A DNA stretch of 64,000 nucleotides from Streptomyces sp. CB01881 (GTDB lineage Bacteria > Actinomycetota > Actinomycetes > Streptomycetales > Streptomycetaceae). Where the stretch lies: contig NZ_CP026498.1 of the NCBI RefSeq assembly GCF_002953255.1, positions 9,837,015-9,901,014 on the forward strand, read 5' to 3'. Position numbers and translations under genes: made by a program. The notes under the pieces were generated by a model, which saw only the letters and a list, made by a program, of their open reading frames with translations, had not been told where the DNA came from and did no database searches. Positions 32,072 through 40,167 of the stretch are shown one piece after another. The stretch's first letter is position 1. The number at the start of each line of letters is the position of its first letter.

Positions 32072-32398
32072 TCAGGAGAAGACGACGGACCGCAGCTTCA
32101 GCCGGTCCCCGAGCTTCCTGCCCGGGTTCATCACGTAGAAGACGTCGCCGTCGCAGTCGAAGTCGAGGAAGACGGTGGCGGTCGACGTGGTGAAGTTCTC
32201 GGGCGCGAACGCCGGATGCTCCTCGGTCGCCCCGAACAGGTTGATGCACTCGCGGCTCTGCGGGTCGGCGATGCCGGCCGGGACGCCGGGGCCGACCTTG
32301 TAGAGGAAGTCACCGGTTGCCGCGTTCGCGGAGGTGGGAACGGCGAAGACGAGGGCGAGAGCGCTGGTGGCGGCGATCGCGGCGTTGCGGAGACGCAT
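32072..32398 (-). CDS. Small secreted protein
   Basis: 108 aa with a signal peptide (MRLRNAAIAATSALALVFAV, cleavage after ANA near 27). The mature part of about 80 aa has two cysteines (RECINLFG, DFDCDGD) and an aromatic-rich beta pattern (ATVFLDFDCDGDVFYVMNPG). Similar small secreted proteins are frequent in Streptomyces, with no known function. Upstream (32399-32557) AT-richer DNA carries an inverted repeat and likely the promoter. Confidence 0.75.
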   Translation of the reverse strand: MRLRNAAIAATSALALVFAVPTSANAATGDFLYKVGPGVPAGIADPQSRECINLFGATEEHPAFAPENFTTSTATVFLDFDCDGDVFYVMNPGRKLGDRLKLRSVVFS

Positions 32399-32475
32399 GG
32401 GGACGGGGCCTTTCAGGGCGGTACGCGCGGGTACCGGGGAAATTGATGCGCTATCACCCTAGAGGCCCCAAAATC

Positions 32476-32491
32476 GCAGAAACGGTTCTGC
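32476..32491. promoter_or_regulatory. Inverted repeat in promoter region
   Basis: GCAGAA-ACGG-TTCTGC (32476-32491) is a perfect 6-bp dyad about 80 bp upstream of the small secreted protein gene, in the AT-richest DNA of this part. TAGGGT on the minus strand nearby (32456-32461) could be its -10. Confidence 0.35.
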
Positions 32492-32557
32492 CAATCCACC
32501 CTTTCGAGTGGTTTAGCCCCACAACCGCTACCTGCCGAGCGTGCGCACCGCCCGCCG

Positions 32558-33481
32558 TCACCCCGGCGGCGCGGTGAAGTAGTAGCCCGCGTCGATCAGC
32601 ACCGGCAGGTACGCCTTCAACGCGGCGACCGTCTGCGAACGGTCGCCGCCGCCGTCGTGGTTGAGCACGATCGCCCCCGGCCGCACGTCCTTGAGGATGC
32701 GGTCGGTGATCACCGACGTGCCGGGCCGGGCCCAGTCCCGGGGGTCCACCGACCAGGCCATGTTCCGCATCCCGAGGTCCGCGGCCACCGTGAGCGACGC
32801 CGTGGACCAGTCCCCGCCGGGTGCGCGGAACCAGGTCGGCAACTTCCCGGTGGTCCGGTTGAGCAGGTCCGAGGTCCGCGTCAGCTCGTCGCGCACCTGG
32901 GTCTCCGAGAGCCGTCGCAGGTCGGGGTGGGTCCAGGTGTGGTTGGCGATGTGGTGCCCCCGGGCGGCGATCTCCTTGACCAGGCCGGCGTGGTCGACGG
33001 CGTTCTCGCCGATCAGGAAGAAGGTGGCGCGGATGCCGTACTGCTCCAGCAGGGCCAGTACGGTCGGGGTGTACCGCGGGTCCGGACCGTCGTCGATGGT
33101 GAGCGCCACCACGCGCCGCGCGGCGTCCAGTTCGTACACCGGCCTGCTCTCGGCCGCCGTGAGCTTCCGCGGCGCGGCCACCGGCGAGCCGGAGGCGACG
33201 CCCGCGGCCGCGCCGGGCGCCGCCGGGGGCGTCGAGGAAGGCCCGGACGAAGGGGTGGCGGAAGGAACGCCGGAGGGCGACGGCGGCGCGGAGCCCGACG
33301 CGGAGGCGGACGGCGCCACGGCGCCCGGCGTCCCGGACGCCCCGCCGGCCGCCTCGGCACCCGATCCGCCACCGCCCTCGTCGGCTCCCTGGGAGCCCCG
33401 GCAACCGGCGACCCCGAGCAGTGACATTCCGGCTGCAACCAGCAGCAATCTACGCGAAGTAATCTGACGATCAGACAGCAT
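32558..33481 (-). CDS. Lipoprotein polysaccharide deacetylase (NodB domain)
   Basis: 307 aa from the ATG at 33481. The N-terminus MLSDRQITSRRLLLVAAGMS runs into GVAGC, a lipobox with C27 as the lipidated residue. A Ser/Pro/Ala linker of about 80 residues follows. The NodB domain has VALTIDDGPD (catalytic and metal Asp), HIANHTWTHPDL (metal His pair), WFRAPGGDWS and VLNHDGG. It would remove N-acetyl groups from cell-wall or chitin-type sugars on the outside of the membrane. It is divergent from the DUF574 gene, 173 bp apart. Confidence 0.9.
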   Translation of the reverse strand: MLSDRQITSRRLLLVAAGMSLLGVAGCRGSQGADEGGGGSGAEAAGGASGTPGAVAPSASASGSAPPSPSGVPSATPSSGPSSTPPAAPGAAAGVASGSPVAAPRKLTAAESRPVYELDAARRVVALTIDDGPDPRYTPTVLALLEQYGIRATFFLIGENAVDHAGLVKEIAARGHHIANHTWTHPDLRRLSETQVRDELTRTSDLLNRTTGKLPTWFRAPGGDWSTASLTVAADLGMRNMAWSVDPRDWARPGTSVITDRILKDVRPGAIVLNHDGGGDRSQTVAALKAYLPVLIDAGYYFTAPPG

Positions 33482-33654
33482 GATCGATGCATCCCCCGCG
33501 GGCCCGCGCGCCTCCCACCAGCAACCCCGACGGCCCCCAGCACCACCCCGACGGCCCAAGCGGACCGTTCACCCCGGACGGCACACCCATGGCCCCATGC
33601 GGACCGCTACGCTGACCTCTCCAGTGTGATGATCTGTCTTCAGAGGACGTGGCC

Positions 33655-34509
33655 ATGACGACAAGTCAGGACTTCTCCGACCAGCCCGAGAGCGACGAGG
33701 TCGAGCCGAGCCAGTGGGAGCGCTTCGGCGTCGACACCAGCGCCCCGCACTCCGCCCGCGTGTACGACTACTGGCTGGGCGGGAAGACCAACTTCCCGCC
33801 GGACCGCGCCATGGGCCAGGCCATCGAGGAGGCGGTGCCGAGCGTCAAGGCGATGGCCAAGGAGAACCGGGCGTTCCAGGGCCGCGCCGTCCGCTTCCTG
33901 GCCGAGCAGCAGGGCATCCGCCAGTTCCTCGACCTCGGCACCGGCATCCCCACGTCGCCCAACACCCACGAGATCGCCGAGGCGGTCAGCCCGGGCACCC
34001 GCGTGGTCTACGTCGACAACGACCCGATCGTGCTGGCCCACGCGCGGGCGCTGATGGTCTCCACCCCGGCCAGCCGCACCACCTACATCCACGCCGACCT
34101 GGGCAAGCCCGCCGAGCTGCTGAGCGACCCGTCACTCACCTCCACGCTGGACCTCGACCAGCCGGTCGGCCTGCTGATGATCGCCGTGCTGATGCTGGTC
34201 GCCGACGAGGACGACCCGTGGGCCAAGGTCGCCGCGCTGCGCGACGCGCTGCCCTCCGGCAGCTGCCTCGCCCTCACCCACCCGACCCAGGACTTCGACC
34301 CGGAGAGCGTCGCCAAGGTCGCCGAGGCCGCCCGGGCCGGCGGGATGACGCTGGTCCCGCGCACCCACGACGAGGTGGCCCGGTTCTTCGACGGCTGGGA
34401 GCTGATCGAGCCCGGTGTCGCCCCCGTCATGGCCTGGCGCCCCGACGGCGAGCCGCCGGCCGACCCGCACGCCGCGTACTACTGGGGCGGTGTCGCCATC
34501 AAGCGGTAG
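33655..34509 (+). CDS. DUF574 SAM-dependent methyltransferase
   Basis: 284 aa from the ATG at 33655 (AGAGGA upstream; a GTG at 33649 is the alternative). It is the S-adenosyl methyltransferase family highly expanded in Streptomyces: VYDYWLGGKTNFPPDRAMG, then FLDLGTGIPTSPNTHEIA, VVYVDNDPIVLAHAR and LMIAVLMLVADEDDPW and a final YYWGG(V)AIKR tail. Substrates are unknown. The last 16 bases of the gene are duplicated 20 bp further on. Confidence 0.9.
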   Translation: MTTSQDFSDQPESDEVEPSQWERFGVDTSAPHSARVYDYWLGGKTNFPPDRAMGQAIEEAVPSVKAMAKENRAFQGRAVRFLAEQQGIRQFLDLGTGIPTSPNTHEIAEAVSPGTRVVYVDNDPIVLAHARALMVSTPASRTTYIHADLGKPAELLSDPSLTSTLDLDQPVGLLMIAVLMLVADEDDPWAKVAALRDALPSGSCLALTHPTQDFDPESVAKVAEAARAGGMTLVPRTHDEVARFFDGWELIEPGVAPVMAWRPDGEPPADPHAAYYWGGVAIKR

Positions 34510-34527
34510 GCGTCGCCATCAAGCGGT
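34492..34527 (+). repeat. 16-bp direct repeat at the DUF574 stop
   Basis: GTCGCCATCAAGCGGT occurs at 34492-34507 and 34512-34527, 20 bp apart. The first ends in the TAG stop, the second in TGA, so the repeat duplicates the codons VAIKR. Confidence 0.85.
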
Positions 34528-34604
34528 GACGGGCACCGCCGGGGGCCGGGGAATCCCCAGCCCCCGCCCCGGCGCGTCTCCCCCGGGCGGCACGCGCCCC
34601 GCGG

Positions 34605-35474
34605 CTACTTCAGCAGCCGCGACATCCGGCGGTCCGCGAGCGGCTTGCCGCCGGTCTGGCAGGTGGGGCAGTACTGGAGCGAGGAGTCGGCGAACGACAC
34701 CTCGCGCACGGTGTCCCCGCAGACCGGGCACGGCAGCCCGGCGCGGCCGTGGACCCGCAGGCCGAGCTTCTTCTCCGCCTTCAGCTCCCCCGCCGCCAGC
34801 CCGCGCGAGCGCTCCACCGCGTCCCGCAGGGTGGCGCCGAGTGCTTCGTGGAGCCGGGCCGTCTCGTCCTCGGTCAGGCTCGACGCCGGCTTGTAGGGCG
34901 ACATCCGGGCGGCGTGCAGCACCTCGTCCGAGTAGGCGTTGCCGACGCCGGCCAGCACGGCCTGGTCCCGCAGCACGCCCTTCAGCCGGCGCCGCTCCCC
35001 GTGCAGCAGGGCGGCGAACGCGTCCAGGGTGAACGACGGGTCCAGCGGGTCCGGGCCGAGCCGGGCGACGCCGGGGACCTCGGCCGCGTCCTGCACCACG
35101 TACACCGCCAGGCCCTTCTTCGTGCCCGCCTCCGTCAGGTCGAAGCCGTCCCCGGCCTCGCCCTCCAGGCGCACCCGCAGGGCGAGGGGGTTCCGGCCGC
35201 CCGGGCGCGGGGGCTCGGCGGGCAGGCTCTCCTTCCAGCGCAGCCAGCCGGCCCGGGCCAGGTGGACGACGAGGTGGAGGCCGCCGGCCTCGATGTCGAG
35301 GAACTTGCCGTGCCGGGTGACCGGGCCGACCGTCCGGCCCTCCAGCGCCGTCACCGGCGGGTCGTAGGTCTTCAGCGCGCTGATCGCCACCGGCTGCACC
35401 CGGGCGATCACCCGCCCGGTCAGCCGCTCGGACAGGAAGGCGCTGAGGGCCTCGACCTCGGGCAGCTCCGGCAT
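34605..35474 (-). CDS. Fpg/Nei-family DNA glycosylase
   Basis: 289 aa from the ATG at 35474 (MPELPEVEAL). Pro2 and Glu3 of the N-terminal helix are the catalytic residues of the formamidopyrimidine-DNA glycosylase/endonuclease VIII family. The helix-two-turn-helix region has VLAGVGNAYSDEVL, and the C-terminal zinc finger reads CPVCGDTV then YCPTCQTGG. It excises oxidised bases and nicks the abasic site. It differs from the main MutM in having an extended C-terminus (LADRRMSRLLK) and a KKGLAVYVV loop, as seen in actinobacterial paralogues. Confidence 0.9.
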   Translation of the reverse strand: MPELPEVEALSAFLSERLTGRVIARVQPVAISALKTYDPPVTALEGRTVGPVTRHGKFLDIEAGGLHLVVHLARAGWLRWKESLPAEPPRPGGRNPLALRVRLEGEAGDGFDLTEAGTKKGLAVYVVQDAAEVPGVARLGPDPLDPSFTLDAFAALLHGERRRLKGVLRDQAVLAGVGNAYSDEVLHAARMSPYKPASSLTEDETARLHEALGATLRDAVERSRGLAAGELKAEKKLGLRVHGRAGLPCPVCGDTVREVSFADSSLQYCPTCQTGGKPLADRRMSRLLK

Positions 35475-35658
35475 GCGCCCAGTCTCGCGCAGCCCGCCGC
35501 GCTTTGCCTGTCCGCCACCGGCGGGCGCACGCTGGAGGTGCCCGGCGCACGCGTGCCCGGCGCGACGGCGCCCCGTGCGGAGCTGCGCGGCGCCCGCCGG
35601 AACGACCGGGTCCCAGCAACCGGGTCCGGGTGACCGGGCCCAGGAGGTCCGACCCGCC

Positions 35659-36132
35659 ATGAGCACGCTCGAAGAACAGATCGACATCGACGCCCCGGTG
35701 CTGGCGGCCTGGGAACAGCTTCACCGGGTCCACGACTACCCGCGCTTCCTCGGCGGCGTGCGCAGCGCCCATCCGCACGGCCGCAACCTCGCGCACCTCG
35801 GGGTGGAGATCGCCGGCACCGAGCGCGGCGTCGAGACCGAGATCACCGACCACGGCCGCGGCCGGGTGATGGCCTGGCGGACGCTGGACGGCCTGGACCT
35901 GCACGGCGCCTTCGCCCTGCTCCCGCTCGACCGCCAGCACACCCGGGTGCAGATCCGCGTCGAGTACGACCCGGAGGCGGTGCACGAGGTGTTCGGAGGG
36001 CCGCGCGGCTTCGCCCTGGCCGGGGCGGTCGAGCGCGCGGTCCGGGCCGACCTGGAGCTCTTCCGGCAGCTGGTCGAGGCCCGGGTCGCCGCCGCCCAGG
36101 GCCCGCCCACCGAACCCGTAAAGGACGCATAA
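35659..36132 (+). CDS. SRPBCC/START-fold protein
   Basis: 157 aa with AGGAGGT 10 nt before the ATG. The helix-grip pattern of polyketide cyclase/dehydrase-like proteins is visible: EEQIDIDAPVLAAWEQLHRV, YPRFLGGVRS, VETEITDHGRGRVMAWRT, and the C-terminal long helix ALAGAVERAVRADLELFRQL. These proteins bind a hydrophobic ligand in a deep cavity; some shape polyketides, others have unknown roles. Monocistronic. The function cannot be specified. Confidence 0.75.
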   Translation: MSTLEEQIDIDAPVLAAWEQLHRVHDYPRFLGGVRSAHPHGRNLAHLGVEIAGTERGVETEITDHGRGRVMAWRTLDGLDLHGAFALLPLDRQHTRVQIRVEYDPEAVHEVFGGPRGFALAGAVERAVRADLELFRQLVEARVAAAQGPPTEPVKDA

Positions 36133-36219
36133 GCCCAGCTCAGAGGCGGTGGTGAGGCTCCCCACAACGGACCTTCGGCCCGGTCGTCCACCGTTCGACC
36201 TGTGGCAGACTCGATTCCC

Positions 36220-36879
36220 ATGAACAACGGCCCGGGCTTCAGGACGCTCCGCGCGGCGGTCTTCGCCGCGCTGGTCGTGCTGCTCGCCGGGCTCGGCCAG
36301 GTGCTGGTCACCGGCCGTCCGCTGCCACTCGGCACGCTGGCCCTGGCCGGTGGCGCCGTCTTCGCGGTGGCCTTCGCCCTCGCGGGCTCCGAACGCGGCT
36401 ACCCGGCGATCGCGGCGGTCTTCCTGCCGCTGGAACTGGGCCTGAGCGCCCTGTTCGACCTCGCCCAGACGACCTGTCCCACGCTGCCGCCCGGCTCCGC
36501 CCGCGGCTTCGAGCCGCTGCTCTGCGGTGGCGGCTCGCTCGGCGGGTTCCTGCTGGGCCACGGAGTGGCCGAGTCCACCGGCATGCTGCTGCTCCTCGCG
36601 CTGCACACCGCGATCGCGCTGGCCGCCGCCTTCTGGCTGCGCCGCGCCGACTCCGCGCTGACCGGCCTCGCCCGCTCGGTGCACACCCTCGGCGAGTTCA
36701 CCCGGCGGTTCCTCCCGACGGCCGGCCGCTGGCTGCTGCTGCTCGCCGCGCCCGTCCCGGCCCGCCCGTTGGCCCGGGCGCCCTTCCCGCGCGCCAGCCG
36801 GGTCCGCGTCCCGGCCGAGCCCGTCCTGCTCGGCCCGGCGGTCCGCCGCGGGCCGCCGGTGCCTGCTCCGGCCTGCTGA
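36220..36879 (+). CDS. Four-helix membrane protein
   Basis: 219 aa from the ATG at 36220 (a GTG at 36202 is an alternative; no ribosome-binding site is seen at either, so a leaderless start is possible). Hydrophobic segments: AVFAALVVLLAGLGQ, LALAGGAVFAVAFALAG, IAAVFLPLELGLSALF and GMLLLLALHTAIALAAAF, with LLLLAAPVPARPL near the end. CPTLPP and LLCGGG hold two cysteines, perhaps a disulphide on the outer side. The Arg/Pro-rich tail is cytoplasmic. It precedes the DsbA gene by 109 bp; role unknown. Confidence 0.7.
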   Translation: MNNGPGFRTLRAAVFAALVVLLAGLGQVLVTGRPLPLGTLALAGGAVFAVAFALAGSERGYPAIAAVFLPLELGLSALFDLAQTTCPTLPPGSARGFEPLLCGGGSLGGFLLGHGVAESTGMLLLLALHTAIALAAAFWLRRADSALTGLARSVHTLGEFTRRFLPTAGRWLLLLAAPVPARPLARAPFPRASRVRVPAEPVLLGPAVRRGPPVPAPAC

Positions 36880-36988
36880 GGAACCGTTCCGTTCGGCTTC
36901 TCCGCCGGTCGCCGCGCCGCGCGCGTTCGCGCCTGCCCTGCTCCCCGACGCGGAGCACCGGACCGAGAGCACTGGACGACACCCCGCC

Positions 36989-37861
36989 ATGAGCAAGAAG
37001 CCCCAGACCCCCCGCACCACCTCCGAGGCCACCGCCTCCGGGAGCCCGACTGCCGCGAGCCCCGCCGCCTCCGGGAAGCAGACCCGCAACGCCGCCCGCC
37101 GCGCCGCCACCGAGCGGATGCGCGAGGAGCGCGAGCGCGCCGAGCGGTCGGCGAGGATCCGCCGCCGGACGATCGTCGGCGCGGCCTCCGCGGCCGTGCT
37201 CGCCCTCGCCGCCGGTGCGGCCCTCGCCGTCGGCGGCTCCTCCGGTTCCGGGGACGCGGCCGCCAACGGCCCGCTGGTCACCCCCGCCAACGCGGGCGGC
37301 GCCGACGGCACCGTGATCACCTACGGCAAGGCCGACGCCCCGCACGCCCTGGAGATCTACGAGGACTTCCGCTGCCCGTACTGCGAGCAGCTGGAGACCA
37401 CCAACGGCAAGACCATCCAGCAGCTCGCCGACGCCGGCACCTACAAGATCGAGTACCACCTGGCGACCTTCCTGGACCAGGGCCTCGGCGGCAAGGGCTC
37501 GCGCACCGCGCTGGCCGCCGCCGGCGCGGCGCTGAACGAGGGCGTCGACAAGTTCAAGCAGTTCCACGACGTGCTGTACGCCAACCAGCCGGACGAGCGC
37601 AACGACGGGTTCGCCGACGTCAACCGCCTGCTCGACCTGGCCGGGCAGGTCCCGGGCCTGAAGACGGACGCCTTCGTCAAGGCCGTCCAGGACGGCACCT
37701 ACGCGCCGTGGGCCAACCAGGTGAACAAGGCCTTCGACAAGAGCGGCGTCACCGGCACCCCGACGGTGCGGCTGGACGGCCAGAAGCTGGACGTGTTCAC
37801 CAACGGCGCGGCCGTCACGCCGGAGAAGTTCACCGCCATGGTCAAGCAGGTGACCGGGTGA
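36989..37861 (+). CDS. Membrane-anchored DsbA-like thiol oxidoreductase
   Basis: 290 aa. A charged, Ala-rich cytoplasmic N-terminus (to about 60) is followed by one membrane helix (TIVGAASAAVLALAAGAALA) and an extracellular thioredoxin-fold domain with the active site FRCPYCEQL (C129, C132) and the cis-Pro loop GVTGTPTV near 252. It introduces or shuffles disulphides in exported proteins. Its stop codon overlaps the VKOR start (GTGA), so both are translated together: VKOR re-oxidises DsbA in actinobacteria lacking DsbB. Confidence 0.9.
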   Translation: MSKKPQTPRTTSEATASGSPTAASPAASGKQTRNAARRAATERMREERERAERSARIRRRTIVGAASAAVLALAAGAALAVGGSSGSGDAAANGPLVTPANAGGADGTVITYGKADAPHALEIYEDFRCPYCEQLETTNGKTIQQLADAGTYKIEYHLATFLDQGLGGKGSRTALAAAGAALNEGVDKFKQFHDVLYANQPDERNDGFADVNRLLDLAGQVPGLKTDAFVKAVQDGTYAPWANQVNKAFDKSGVTGTPTVRLDGQKLDVFTNGAAVTPEKFTAMVKQVTG

Positions 37862-38472
37862 CCTCCCGCGCGCCCGCGCGCACCTACGGCGCCGGCCGGC
37901 CGTTCGCCCTCCTGCTGCTGATCGGCGGCGCGGTCGGGCTGTTCGCCTCGGCCGTCCTCACCCTGGACAAGATCCGGCTGCTGAAGGACCCGTCGTACGT
38001 CCCGAACTGCAACATCAACCCGATCATCAGCTGCGGCTCGATCATGCGCAGCGACCAGGCCGAGGCCTTCGGCTTCCCCAACTCGCTGCTGGGACTGGTC
38101 GGCTTCGGCGTCGTCGTCACCATCGGCGCCGGGCTTCTGGCCGGGGCGGCGTACCGGCGCTGGTTCTGGCTCGGCCTCCAGGCCGGGACGGTCTTCGGCA
38201 TCGGCTTCGTGACCTGGCTGATGTACCAGGCGCTGTACCGGATCGGCGCGCTCTGCCCGTACTGCATGGTGGTGTGGGCGGCGATGATCACGCTGTTCTG
38301 GTACACCACGCTGCACAACCTGCGCTCCGGCGTGATCCCGGTGGGGCGCCGGCTGCGTCCGGCCGTCCGGGAGGCCGCGCGCTACCACTGGGTGGTGCCG
38401 GCGCTCTGGTACGCGGTGATCGTCCTGCTGATCCTCAACCGGTTCTGGTACTACTGGAGCACTCTGGTCTGA
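37858..38472 (+). CDS. VKOR-family quinone-dependent oxidoreductase
   Basis: 204 aa, GTG start overlapping the DsbA stop by 4 nt. Four to five membrane helices and the vitamin K epoxide reductase cysteines are visible: PNCNINPIISCG (C51, C59) and ALCPYC (C133, C136). It oxidises the membrane-anchored DsbA and passes electrons to menaquinone, the usual pathway for disulphide formation in actinobacteria. The C-terminal segment (WVVPALWYAVIVLLILNRFW) adds another helix. Confidence 0.92.
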   Translation: MTSRAPARTYGAGRPFALLLLIGGAVGLFASAVLTLDKIRLLKDPSYVPNCNINPIISCGSIMRSDQAEAFGFPNSLLGLVGFGVVVTIGAGLLAGAAYRRWFWLGLQAGTVFGIGFVTWLMYQALYRIGALCPYCMVVWAAMITLFWYTTLHNLRSGVIPVGRRLRPAVREAARYHWVVPALWYAVIVLLILNRFWYYWSTLV

Positions 38473-38534
38473 GTTCCCCGCCGCCCCCGGGCCCGCACCG
38501 GCCCGGGGGCGGCGACGACCCCGGCGAGGCCGCC

Positions 38535-39143
38535 ATGCGCAAAGTCGTCCTCTTCATGTCGATCTCCCTCGACGGCTACATCGAGGGCCCCGGCCACGAC
38601 ATCGGCTGGCACCGCGTCGACGACGAACTGCACCGCCACCTCAACCGCGAGCTCGCCCCGATGGGCGGTTTCGTCAGCGGCCGGGTCACCCACGAGCTGA
38701 TGGCGGGCTTCTGGCCGACCGCCGACCGTGACCCGGCCTGCAGCGCGCCGACGGCCGAGTTCGCCCGGATCTGGCGGGAGATGCCGAAGACCGTCTTCTC
38801 CCGCACCCTCGGCCACGCCGACTGGAACGCCACCGTCGTCCGCGAGGTCACCCCCGCCACCGTCGGCGCCCTCACCGCGGCACCCGGCGGCGACCTCGCG
38901 CTCAGCGGCGCCAACCTCGCCGCGTCGTTCCTGCGCCACGACCTGATCGACGAGTACCACCTCTACGTCCACCCCGTGCGGCTCGGCCGCGGCACCCCGC
39001 TCTTCCCCGTCACCGCCGGCAGCGACGACCTCACCCTCCTGGAGACCCGCCGTTTCCCGAACGGGGTGGTCCTCCTGCGCCACGCCCGGGAGGCCGCCGG
39101 GCGTAGGGGCGCCGGTCAGGCGGCGCCGGGCTCGAACTCGTAG
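38535..39143 (+). CDS. Dihydrofolate reductase-like (RibD C-terminal) protein
   Basis: 202 aa. It starts RKVVLFMSISLDGYIEGPG, the fold entry of the RibD C-terminal/DHFR-like family, and continues with LSGANLAASFLRHDLIDEYH and HPVRLGRGTPLFP, which form the NADPH site. The family reduces diverse carbonyl or pterin-like compounds; the substrate is unknown. Its last 28 bp overlap the 3' end of the adenosine deaminase gene on the other strand. Confidence 0.85.
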   Translation: MRKVVLFMSISLDGYIEGPGHDIGWHRVDDELHRHLNRELAPMGGFVSGRVTHELMAGFWPTADRDPACSAPTAEFARIWREMPKTVFSRTLGHADWNATVVREVTPATVGALTAAPGGDLALSGANLAASFLRHDLIDEYHLYVHPVRLGRGTPLFPVTAGSDDLTLLETRRFPNGVVLLRHAREAAGRRGAGQAAPGSNS

Positions 39144-40117
39144 GCGGCCACCTCGGCCAGCAGGGCCGCCCGGCGCTCCTCGTCCAGGAAGGACGCCCGG
39201 AAGGAGTTGGCGGCGAGCAGGCGCAGCTCCTCGCGGTCGAGCTTCAGGGCCTCCTCCACCGCGCGGAAGTTGTCGTCGGCGTAGCCGCCGAAGTAGGCCG
39301 GGTCGTCGGAGTTGACGGTGACCAGGAGGCCCGCGGCGAGCATGGCGGGGAGGGGGTGCTCGGCGAGGGTGTCGACGCAGCGGAGGCGGACGTTGGAGAG
39401 CGGGCAGAGGGTGAGCGGGACCTGCTCGCGGACCAGGCGGTCGACCAGGTCCGGGTCCTCCAGGCAGCGCAGGCCGTGGTCGATCCGCTCCACCCCGAGG
39501 ACGTCGAGCGCCTCGGTGATGTAGCCGGCCGGGCCCTCCTCGCCGGCGTGGGCGACGCGGTGCAGGCCGGCGTCGGCCGCGAGCCGGTAGACCTCGCGGA
39601 ACTTGGCCGGCGGGTGGCCGACCTCGGCCGAGTCGAGTCCGACGCCGGTGATCCGGGTGCCGAACCACGGCCGGGCGGCCTCGAAGGTCTCCAGCGCGGA
39701 GTCGGCGGACTCGTCGCGCAGGAAGCACATGATCAGCCGGGTGGAGACGCCGTACCGCTCCTCGCTGTGGTCCAGCGCGCGGCCGAGGCCCTCCACCACG
39801 ACGCCCAGCGGCACGCCGCGGGCGGTGTGCGCCTGCGGGTCGAAGAAGATCTCGGCGTGCCGCACGCCCTGCTCCGCGGCCCGGGCCAGGTAGGCGTCGG
39901 CGAGGTCGGTGAAGTCCTGCTCGGTGCGCAGCACGGCCATCAGCGCGTAGTACAGGTCCAGGAAGGACTGCAGGTCGCTGAAGGAGTACGCGCGGCTCAG
40001 CTCCTCGGTGTCGGCGTACGGGAGGGTGACGCCGTTGCGCGCGGCGAGCGCGAAGGCGAGGTCGGGCTCCAGGGTGCCTTCGATGTGCAGGTGGAGTTCG
40101 GCCTTGGGGAGCGGCAT
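39116..40117 (-). CDS. add: Adenosine deaminase
   Basis: 333 aa from the ATG at 40117 (MPLPKAELHLHIEGTLEP); an ATG at 40171 overlapping the MFS remnant would add 18 residues. The zinc-binding HLHIEG motif, AHAGEEG, DHGLR and VNSDDPAYFGG mark the purine deaminase fold that converts adenosine to inosine. HLHIEGTLEP is the variant typical of actinobacterial and fungal adenine/adenosine deaminases, so adenine could be the true substrate. It lies directly downstream of the decayed MFS gene. Confidence 0.88.
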   Translation of the reverse strand: MPLPKAELHLHIEGTLEPDLAFALAARNGVTLPYADTEELSRAYSFSDLQSFLDLYYALMAVLRTEQDFTDLADAYLARAAEQGVRHAEIFFDPQAHTARGVPLGVVVEGLGRALDHSEERYGVSTRLIMCFLRDESADSALETFEAARPWFGTRITGVGLDSAEVGHPPAKFREVYRLAADAGLHRVAHAGEEGPAGYITEALDVLGVERIDHGLRCLEDPDLVDRLVREQVPLTLCPLSNVRLRCVDTLAEHPLPAMLAAGLLVTVNSDDPAYFGGYADDNFRAVEEALKLDREELRLLAANSFRASFLDEERRAALLAEVAAYEFEPGAA

Positions 40118-40167
40118 GGGCGATCGTTCCGAGCTGTGGGAGGGAGAACCGACGGTGGACGAAGTAG

